Made by a program: the position numbers and the translations under genes. The notes under the pieces were generated by a model, which was not told the origin of the DNA, did no database searches, and worked only from the letters and a program-made list of their open reading frames with translations. Positions 1-5,842 of a DNA stretch of 7,314 bases are shown here, in pieces. This DNA comes from Opitutales bacterium (GTDB lineage: Bacteria > Verrucomicrobiota > Verrucomicrobiia > Opitutales > JAIRKQ01), in assembly GCA_029059365.1 (NCBI GenBank), contig JAIDVZ010000116.1, forward strand, positions 1 to 7,314, in the 5' to 3' direction. Position 1 is the first letter of the stretch; every line of letters begins with the position of its first letter.

Positions 1-70
1 TTCGTCGGCAGCTTCTGATTGTGATATGAGACAGAAATATGGCTATGACTGATACTCCAGTCGAAGACAT
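1..70. other. Left edge, no assignable gene
   Basis: No gene can be assigned here. One plus-strand frame is open from the edge and stops at 50-52; it could be the last 16 codons of an upstream gene (ending Gln-Lys-Tyr-Gly-Tyr-Asp), but this is too short to judge. Another frame holds an 11-codon ORF from the ATG at 39 to the TGA at 72-74, which overlaps the kinase start as ATGA. The kinase promoter, if it lies this close, was not recognised. Confidence 0.3.
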
Positions 71-1687
71 ATGAGAAGTAGCGATATAGGTAAAGCGTGC
101 GGGGGTACATATGCTGAATTATTGAGAAAGTTAATTACTGAGGAGCTGTCAGCAGCCGTGTATACTTTGCAATATGTAGTTCCTATGAACACTATAGAAA
201 TTACATTCGTGTCTGATAATTTTCAAAAAATTACCGGTTGTGATGCCGAAATTTTCCGGAACTATCAACGTTTTTATGAAGATGTCGTAGTTGAATCGAA
301 CGATTTTTTTAATTTCTTGAAACATTCCAGTAATAACGGTGGGTTATGTGAACGTAAGTATACCATACAGGCAAAAACTGAGGGCCGAAATATCCTGTTG
401 GATTGTACATATTCACGAAAAATTTCAGATGAAATAATTGAATTTATTGGTGTTGTTACAAATATTACTTCTGCTGAGATTTATAATTTGGCATTTACTA
501 TCAGCGAAGAGCGTCTACGAGTGGCATTAGCAGCATCTGGTGCTGGATTTTTTGATTGGGAGATCGGAGCGAGTGAAATATTTTGTGATGATACTGCGAT
601 ACAGTTATTGAAACTGCAGCCGGGGATGATAACATTAAAGAAATGTTTGCGTGCCATTGATAGGGGACAAATTCAGAAATGTTTGAAGGTTGTACGTTCG
701 ATTTTTAGTAATCAATGTGATGTTTTTAATGAAGATGTGTTGATAAGCACGAATAGTCGATGGTTGTGCATCTCCGGTAAGGTTATTGAGCGTGATCCAG
801 GTACCCATCGTCCGCGACGAATCGCTGGTACAGTGCGTGATGTTACGGAAATGAAAAACATTTTACTTGAGCGTGAGCGTATGAATACCTTGCTTGAACA
901 GCGTGTTCGTGAACGTACGGAGCAATTAGAACAAGAATTGGCTACAAAGATTGCTGCGGAGAAACAATTGGTCGAAAATCTTGAACGTGAACGCGAACTA
1001 AATGCGACAAAGAGTGTGTTTGTAAATATGGTATCGCACGAATTTCGTACGCCATTATCCATTATTCAATCCTCAGTGGACCTCATTCAGAGGTATTTTG
1101 ATAGGCTATCGAAGGAGGATATCGATTCGTCATTGTTATCGATACAACATGCTGTACAAAGGATGACGAAAACAATGACTGACATCTTGGTCCTTGGTAA
1201 GGTACAGAGTAGCCAATTGAAGTTCGCTCCGGCGGTGACAGATGTAGTTTATCTTTGTTCATCGATTATTGAAGGATTAGAATGTTCCTCAGGTCCGAAA
1301 CGTATAATTTTTGAAGTGGGGCAAAATGTTCCTGATAAGTTGTTTGTGGATAGCGGATTAATTGAGCATATCGTTTCGAACTTGTTGAGCAATGCACTGA
1401 AGTATTCGAATGAAAATGTCCTGTTGAACGTGGAGTACATAGACGGGAAATTATTATTACATGTTGAAGATCACGGCATTGGGATCCCCAAAAAAGATGC
1501 TAAGTCGGTCTTTAAATTGTTTCAACGTGGGTCGAATGTATCGAACAGACAGGGAATCGGGGTTGGCATGTTTATCGTGAAATACTGCGTGAACCTACAC
1601 AATGGAGATATTTCTTTCCGTAGTGAAGAAGGAAAAGGTACTAATTTTCAAGTCGTTCTTCCTGCTAGTACGAAGGCAAAAAAATGA
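71..1687 (+). CDS. Cytoplasmic PAS-PAS sensor histidine kinase
   Basis: This is a sensor histidine kinase that should autophosphorylate on His and pass phosphate to a receiver Asp, most likely that of the next gene. Visible domains in its 538 residues: a PAS-like domain at about 25-135, a second PAS with a PAC-like end at about 145-262 (Arg-Trp-Leu, then Gly-Thr-Val-Arg-Asp-Val-Thr-Glu), a charged coiled-coil linker at about 262-312, a HisKA domain with SHEFRTPL (phospho-His 323), and a HATPase domain at about 425-533. ATP-site motifs are complete: N-box Asn437/Asn441, G1 DHGIGIP from Asp467, F-box near 479-486, and G2 GIGVGM at 495-500. No membrane segment or signal peptide is visible, so it probably senses a cytoplasmic cue; the ligand is unknown. 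The ATG at 71 is the first start after an in-frame stop at 50-52, and only a weak purine stretch precedes it. The function class is sure; the signal is not. Confidence 0.95.
   Translation: MRSSDIGKACGGTYAELLRKLITEELSAAVYTLQYVVPMNTIEITFVSDNFQKITGCDAEIFRNYQRFYEDVVVESNDFFNFLKHSSNNGGLCERKYTIQAKTEGRNILLDCTYSRKISDEIIEFIGVVTNITSAEIYNLAFTISEERLRVALAASGAGFFDWEIGASEIFCDDTAIQLLKLQPGMITLKKCLRAIDRGQIQKCLKVVRSIFSNQCDVFNEDVLISTNSRWLCISGKVIERDPGTHRPRRIAGTVRDVTEMKNILLERERMNTLLEQRVRERTEQLEQELATKIAAEKQLVENLERERELNATKSVFVNMVSHEFRTPLSIIQSSVDLIQRYFDRLSKEDIDSSLLSIQHAVQRMTKTMTDILVLGKVQSSQLKFAPAVTDVVYLCSSIIEGLECSSGPKRIIFEVGQNVPDKLFVDSGLIEHIVSNLLSNALKYSNENVLLNVEYIDGKLLLHVEDHGIGIPKKDAKSVFKLFQRGSNVSNRQGIGVGMFIVKYCVNLHNGDISFRSEEGKGTNFQVVLPASTKAKK
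1672..1676 (+). promoter_or_regulatory. Shine-Dalgarno of the receiver gene
   Basis: GAAGG lies 7 bases before the ATG at 1684, inside the last codons of the kinase gene. It is the only well-placed Shine-Dalgarno seen before any gene start in this window, and it supports the start chosen for the receiver. Confidence 0.65.
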
Positions 1688-2058
1688 GAATATTGCTGGT
1701 TGAGGACGATAGTACACTGTGCGACCTTTTGTCCAGGATGCTAAAATTTGAAGGGATTGACAGTGTTATTGCAAATGACGGACTTGCCGCTGAAAAATAT
1801 TTATTGAGCAACCCACAGGTGCCGATTGATCTGATTTTATGCGATGTTATGATGCCAAATATGGATGGCTATGAGTTCTTAAAGCGTGTAAAAAATATTC
1901 CAGCCTACCGAGATGTTGCATTTGTGTTTACCACTGCTCGGGTATCACGCGATGAGGAATTACGTGGTCTCATGCTTGGAGCAAGAGCATATCTGAAAAA
2001 ACCAGTAGAAATCGCTACTTTATTGGAGGTTATTGACGGACTAAATGAAAAAAAGTAA
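1684..2058 (+). CDS. Single-domain response regulator (receiver only)
   Basis: A 124-residue receiver of CheY/Spo0F-like size. The acidic pocket is Asp8-Asp9 after MRILLVE, the phosphoacceptor is Asp54 in LCDVMMPNMDG, the switch Thr is Thr84 before Ala, the aromatic switch position is Tyr103, and the conserved Lys-Pro is Lys106-Pro107. No DNA-binding, enzymatic or other output domain follows; the protein ends soon after helix 5. It must therefore act by binding a partner or by passing phosphate on in a phosphorelay; the target is not in this window. Its ATG overlaps the kinase stop (ATGA), so the two are almost certainly co-transcribed and probably translationally coupled, making it the likely partner of the kinase. 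A Gly-Ala-Arg-Ala-Tyr-Leu-Lys-Lys-Pro block replaces the commoner Gly-Ala-Asp-Asp/Gly-Tyr form, a mild variation that leaves catalytic residues intact. Confidence 0.97.
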   Translation: MRILLVEDDSTLCDLLSRMLKFEGIDSVIANDGLAAEKYLLSNPQVPIDLILCDVMMPNMDGYEFLKRVKNIPAYRDVAFVFTTARVSRDEELRGLMLGARAYLKKPVEIATLLEVIDGLNEKK

Positions 2059-2060
2059 TC

Positions 2061-2639
2061 TTATCTCCCATGAGTTGATAAGTATTTTGCAAGCTTAACC
2101 TTATCTTCTTTTCCGATGATATCGGTGTATAGCTGTCCATTTAGGTGGTCTATTTCATGTTGCATACAGCGCGATAGAATCGCATTTGCTGTTAAGGTGT
2201 GGGTTTTACCATCATCATCCACATATTCCACGGTCACCTCGACTGGGCGGCGTACAGGTGCGGAGAAATCTGGAACCGATAAGCAACCCTCTACCTCGGT
2301 ACAAGTATCAGTAGATTTTTTTGTAATGATTGGATTGATTAAAAATAGTGGCATAATGGTCTTGATATCGGTGATTTGTTCACCGTCCATTGTGCATAGA
2401 TCACTCTCTGATACGCAGGGAGAAACATCAATTACACAAATTTTCCGCGAATGTCCGACTTGTGGAGCTGCTATCCCAATGCCATTATTTTCATACATAC
2501 AAGCCAACATTTCCCGAACAAATTTTTTTAACATATTATCGAACGATGTAACAGCCTTTGTTTTTGCACGTAATACCTGATCACCAATAGTAAAAATATT
2601 TAAAGACTTGTCAGAAGAAAGATTTTTTTCATCATTCAT
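2061..2639 (-). CDS. def: Peptide deformylase
   Basis: Peptide deformylase removes the formyl group from the initiator Met of new proteins at the ribosome, using a metal ion. All three family motifs are present. Numbered from an upstream TTG at 2675 they are: GIGIAAPQVG with Gln72; EGCLSVP with metal ligand Cys131; and QHEIDH with ligands His173 and His177 and catalytic Glu174. The family start region (Gly-Asp-Gln-Val-Leu-Arg) follows soon after. I chose the ATG at 2639 (192 residues) over the TTG at 2675 (204 residues), because the extra 12 residues look unconserved; neither has a Shine-Dalgarno. Between motif 1 and the Ile-Asn-Pro strand there are about 18 more residues than in E. coli Def (Gln to Asn 42 positions against about 24), rich in acidic residues, probably a surface loop. 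The gene is convergent with the receiver gene (2-base gap) and divergent from the exonuclease gene. Confidence 0.95.
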   Translation of the reverse strand: MNDEKNLSSDKSLNIFTIGDQVLRAKTKAVTSFDNMLKKFVREMLACMYENNGIGIAAPQVGHSRKICVIDVSPCVSESDLCTMDGEQITDIKTIMPLFLINPIITKKSTDTCTEVEGCLSVPDFSAPVRRPVEVTVEYVDDDGKTHTLTANAILSRCMQHEIDHLNGQLYTDIIGKEDKVKLAKYLSTHGR

Positions 2640-2693
2640 TGGCTGTAACAGTGGATAGCTGAAAAATTTTTTCAAGTTACAATTTTTATCTGT
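2640..2693. promoter_or_regulatory. Divergent upstream region of def and exonuclease gene
   Basis: This AT-rich stretch must carry the signals for both divergent genes. On the plus strand TACAAT at 2678-2683 matches a sigma-70 -10 box at five of six positions and ends 10 bases before the exonuclease ATG; no good -35 is seen at normal spacing. On the minus strand a weaker TATCCA (2652-2657) lies 12 bases before the def ATG, with a TTGTAA at 19-base spacing. Neither gene has a Shine-Dalgarno. Promoter assignment is tentative. Confidence 0.35.
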
Positions 2694-3326
2694 ATGTGGG
2701 CATACATAGAAAGTTTGATTTGTTGGTTAAGTAAGAGTATTCGTCGGCTAACTTTACCACAAATAATCGCTAATGAAAAAATATCAAAATTGCCACTCAT
2801 ATGGTATTCTGGTCCGATTGTTTTAGTCGATAATGTCAAAGATGCGGAGACTTGTGTTGCCGAACTGATGTCAGAAAAAGTGATTGGATTTGATACAGAA
2901 TCCAAACCTTCTTTTCGGAAGGGGGAGTTTCATGCGCCATCGCTGGTCCAGCTTGCGGGAGAAAGTAAAGTTTATCTTTTTCAGGTCGAAAAAATTGGTG
3001 GATTGCGCCCACTGATACCATTGTTTAGTAACCCCGATATCTTGAAAGTCGGAGTTGGGGTTGATCGTGACATTTCTTCTCTTAATAAGATTGAAAATTT
3101 TACCGCTTCTGGGTTTTATGATCTCGGTTTACTCAGCCACAATCTTGGGGTGATCAACACCGGGCTGCGTAATTTAAGCGGGATCTTTCTAAAAAAGCGA
3201 ATTTCCAAAAATGCTCAGTTGACAGATTGGAGCCGAGAAGTGTTGACCGATAAACAGAAAATATATGCCGCAACTGATGCTTGGATTAGTCGGTTGCTAT
3301 ATTTTCGTATGAAAAAATTTGAATAA
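2694..3326 (+). CDS. DEDDy 3'-5' exonuclease (RNase D/WRN-exonuclease type)
   Basis: A 210-residue single-domain 3'-5' exonuclease of the DnaQ-like fold, in the branch with RNase D and the WRN exonuclease domain. The four acidic residues and the Tyr that bind two metal ions are visible: Asp67 and Glu69 in IGFDTE (Exo I), Asp126 in GVGVDRDI (Exo II), and Tyr191 with Asp195 in YAATDAW (Exo III, DEDDy form). Typical blocks of the short bacterial family are also seen: SLVQLAG, GLRNLSGIFL and KRISK. There is no HRDC domain as in full-length RNase D, so the natural substrate (structured RNA or DNA) cannot be told. The ATG at 2694 lacks a Shine-Dalgarno. The first 20 or so residues are Trp/Ile/Leu-rich and not obviously part of the fold, so the true start may lie slightly downstream, though the next in-frame ATG is at residue 59 and too late. 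It ends 4 bases from the GH13 stop on the other strand. Confidence 0.92.
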   Translation: MWAYIESLICWLSKSIRRLTLPQIIANEKISKLPLIWYSGPIVLVDNVKDAETCVAELMSEKVIGFDTESKPSFRKGEFHAPSLVQLAGESKVYLFQVEKIGGLRPLIPLFSNPDILKVGVGVDRDISSLNKIENFTASGFYDLGLLSHNLGVINTGLRNLSGIFLKKRISKNAQLTDWSREVLTDKQKIYAATDAWISRLLYFRMKKFE

Positions 3327-3336
3327 GTTTTTATTC
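3321..3336. repeat. Inverted repeat across two convergent stop codons
   Basis: GAATAAgtttTTATTC is a perfect 6-base inverted repeat with a 4-base loop. The left arm contains the TAA of the exonuclease gene and the right arm the TAA of the GH13 gene. The stem is short and AT-rich with no flanking GC pairs, so it would be a weak hairpin. It may help end both transcripts or may be chance from two similar 3' ends. Confidence 0.45.
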
Positions 3337-5772
3337 TATCCACAAACCAAGTGATAGGGGTGGCATTATCAGTTGATCACCGGTTATAATATCCTCGAAT
3401 TTTTTCGAAAATTGGAAAAATTTATCCACATCAGATAGTTTTCGAAATTTTGTCAGAGAAAAATCTTCGAGCTTTATTCCAACTGTGTAATTATTGGGAT
3501 TAACTGCGAAAAATATTTGTTTGGTGGGCATTGACCTATCAGCGTTATATAGTACCCCCAGTGCAGAATTATTTACTGAGCGAAAGAATCGCATAAAATT
3601 TTCAGTTGGGTTATTGATAGGGCGTGTGACGATCCCTCGGCGTGATAAACGGAATTTTATCCAACGTTTAAAAAATTTGTGCGTTTGGGCATGCCTATCC
3701 AGTAATGCATAATCAATCGCATTGATATCACCAGCAAGATAGGTATTGCAGTACCCGTGCTTTGAAAATAGCATATCTTGCCCCTCAGCTAACATTGGTA
3801 CACCAATTGACATCATCATTATTGCCAATGCAAGATGCGTGCGCTTGATATCAATTAATGTTGGAGTGGTGCCGTTATGGCCCGGATTTTCTGTGATTTT
3901 ATCAATCCAGCATAAATCATCATGGGAAGCCACATAGTTTATACTTTGTGCTGGGAAGTTACTCCGAAATCCCAATGAGCCGCGCAAAAAGTACGCCATT
4001 CCATCAAAATTTCCGTGTCCACGTACATAATTTTTAACAAATTCTCGGAATTCATCATTCCATGCAGATGCTGAAGAATTATGAAGCTGTTGTCCAATAT
4101 TTCCACGAAAACTCCAAGGTTCGTATATTATTTGAATATCGTTCTTCACCGACCGAAGTTCATGTTCAAGTTGGCACAGAAATTCCCTGCCAAGTAGTTC
4201 AGCAAGATCAAATCGGAACCCATCGATACGATAAGCAGTAATAAAGTGCACTAGGGAGTCGATTATTAGTCGGTGCACCATCGGCGATTCGGTACGCAGA
4301 TCATTTCCGCATCCGCTGAAATTTTGTAATGTACCATCTGAATTTTTCCGAAAAAAGTAATCGCAATCGATATTATATAGATGATTCGGATTACCAACAT
4401 GGTTATAAACGACATCAAGTATAACCGCTATATTGGCGCGATGACAACGCTTGATTAACATTTTTAGTTCACGTGGAGCTTGTTTAGGAGATGTCGTATA
4501 GATACTTGCTGGCGAGAAGAAGTTTACAGGCATATATCCCCAATGATATTCCTTTTTATCCTTTGCATCCGGCTCTTGTATCGGTTGTAATTCTAATGTA
4601 TTAATGCCTAATTTTCGAAGATAACACCGTTTTTTTGAAAGCCATTTTGATAACCCTTTGAAAGTTGTTCGTTGCTTGTCTGTTAATTTGATCGGTGCGT
4701 GTGCCAGTAAGTCGCGAACGTGAGCCTCTAAAATAACATCATCCTTAATATCGTGTGTACGAAAATTATCTCGTAGTGGCAAAAATGTACGTTTTTTGAG
4801 AATAATCCCTGGACCATCGGGAGAGTATGTTGCTTTAGCGTATGGATCTAGAATTTTTTCGGCATCTTCCCAGTTTGTTTGTTCAAAAAACAATGCTTGA
4901 TAGTGGTAAAAATAACCATGTAAGTTTTGTGAAATTGTTGTCTCCCAGGTGCAATCATTATTTCTATGCATCGTGGTTATTGTTGGCGTATCATGCACAT
5001 CGCGATAGAGCAACAAACGCACAGCATGTGCACGCGGGATAAATATCCGAAAATTTGTGAAATTATTCTGTATATTCGCTCCAAGTTCGGCATTTGTATA
5101 AGTTGACAATAGCCATGGTGTCGGGTCCACTATTCGTTCAAGTTCTCCAATTTTTAGAGTAAATTTATCGCATAAAAGTAGTGGCTCATTGCTATGTAGC
5201 GCGATGATATGTTCCCCAGTTTTTTTTGCATCAAAATAGTAATTATAAATATTATTTGGTGCATATACCTTGTTAACAGTTTCGAGCGTCGGGCCCACCC
5301 ATTCTCCACCAGATGTAACAAATTTAAATTGAAAATTTTCTGGAATTTCGGCACGTGCAATTTGCACCGAAAAGTATGGCTCGTTGTCAATTACCGTGTA
5401 ATTCAGTTGAAATTTTGTATCTCTTGTTGCTTCGAACCAGTTGTTAAAATCCGCAGCTAAAAATAAGGAATGTTTTGAAAGATCCAGATATTTTACACGA
5501 TACTCGGGCAAACAAAAAGAAATCTTATCACATTCTGCGTAGTATCCTGATGTTTTAGCGAATACCAATTTGCTGCAAATTGTTCGTGTTAACGGAACTT
5601 CAAAACAGGTAGGATATCCCTTTTGTAGGATGTCGGAATAAGATGATACTTGCAGTTGCAGATTGGTGGTATCTAGCACGCGATCATTGATATTTTCTCG
5701 CAATACCACAACCACGGTACACGGATCAATGATTTTTACATCATTGATATCGGAGCCTGATAAGACATTCAT
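3331..5772 (-). CDS. Pullulanase/debranching-type GH13 glycoside hydrolase
   Basis: A large alpha-amylase-family enzyme, most like type I pullulanases and glycogen debranching enzymes, that should cleave alpha-1,6 branches in glycogen or starch-like glucan. Numbered from a GTG at 5775: residues 1-100 are unassigned; 101-185 resemble a glycogen-binding E-set/CBM48 (LFLAADFNNW, later GEWVGP); 226-310 look like the CBM48 usual before debranching GH13 domains; the barrel spans about 345-720 and a C-terminal beta domain follows. GH13 regions are intact: I DVVYNHV (454-460), II DGFRFDLAE with nucleophile Asp523, III acid/base Glu552 in IIYEPW, IV SHDD with Asp619. The pullulanase marker YNWGYDP appears as YHWGYMP at 410-416. 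There is no signal peptide, so it is probably cytoplasmic and acts on stored glycogen. I prefer the ATG at 5772 over the adjacent GTG. The fold is certain; debranching specificity is inferred. Confidence 0.9.
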   Translation of the reverse strand: MNVLSGSDINDVKIIDPCTVVVVLRENINDRVLDTTNLQLQVSSYSDILQKGYPTCFEVPLTRTICSKLVFAKTSGYYAECDKISFCLPEYRVKYLDLSKHSLFLAADFNNWFEATRDTKFQLNYTVIDNEPYFSVQIARAEIPENFQFKFVTSGGEWVGPTLETVNKVYAPNNIYNYYFDAKKTGEHIIALHSNEPLLLCDKFTLKIGELERIVDPTPWLLSTYTNAELGANIQNNFTNFRIFIPRAHAVRLLLYRDVHDTPTITTMHRNNDCTWETTISQNLHGYFYHYQALFFEQTNWEDAEKILDPYAKATYSPDGPGIILKKRTFLPLRDNFRTHDIKDDVILEAHVRDLLAHAPIKLTDKQRTTFKGLSKWLSKKRCYLRKLGINTLELQPIQEPDAKDKKEYHWGYMPVNFFSPASIYTTSPKQAPRELKMLIKRCHRANIAVILDVVYNHVGNPNHLYNIDCDYFFRKNSDGTLQNFSGCGNDLRTESPMVHRLIIDSLVHFITAYRIDGFRFDLAELLGREFLCQLEHELRSVKNDIQIIYEPWSFRGNIGQQLHNSSASAWNDEFREFVKNYVRGHGNFDGMAYFLRGSLGFRSNFPAQSINYVASHDDLCWIDKITENPGHNGTTPTLIDIKRTHLALAIMMMSIGVPMLAEGQDMLFSKHGYCNTYLAGDINAIDYALLDRHAQTHKFFKRWIKFRLSRRGIVTRPINNPTENFMRFFRSVNNSALGVLYNADRSMPTKQIFFAVNPNNYTVGIKLEDFSLTKFRKLSDVDKFFQFSKKFEDIITGDQLIMPPLSLGLWIE

Positions 5773-5782
5773 CACTCAGTGG

Positions 5783-5810
5783 ATGATACCTTTTCTATTG
5801 TCCAAATCAA
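5783..5810 (-). promoter_or_regulatory. Candidate promoter of the GH13 gene
   Basis: On the minus strand TTGATT (5805-5810) and TATCAT (5783-5788) are separated by 16 bases, matching sigma-70 -35 and -10 boxes at four and five of six positions. The -10 ends 10 bases before the ATG at 5772, so transcription would begin at or next to the start codon, giving a leaderless or very short 5' end. The absence of a Shine-Dalgarno at normal spacing fits that; an AAAAGG run lies 16 bases before the ATG, too far for the usual role. Confidence 0.35.
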
Positions 5811-5842
5811 GGCTGATTATCGAAGAATATCTGTACTATTGT

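Noticed and set aside
712..1062. Minus-strand ORF rich in Arg and Ser inside the kinase gene
   Set aside because: It is antisense to the coiled-coil linker; the charged codons of that region read as Ser/Arg/Phe on the other strand.
2041..2075. Terminator at the receiver-deformylase junction
   Set aside because: The gap is 2 bases and no GC-rich hairpin followed by a T-run is visible in either direction.
2116..2580. Plus-strand ORF of 154 codons opposite the deformylase gene
   Set aside because: The minus strand carries complete deformylase motifs; this Cys/Ser-rich frame is its antisense shadow.
2672..3021. Minus-strand ORFs opposite the exonuclease gene
   Set aside because: They overlap the conserved Exo I region of a clear plus-strand gene and show no motif of their own.
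5776..5842. Possible riboswitch or small RNA between the GH13 gene and the unrecognised gene
   Set aside because: Only 67 bases are available, no strong stem or known riboswitch core is visible, and a simple promoter explains the space.
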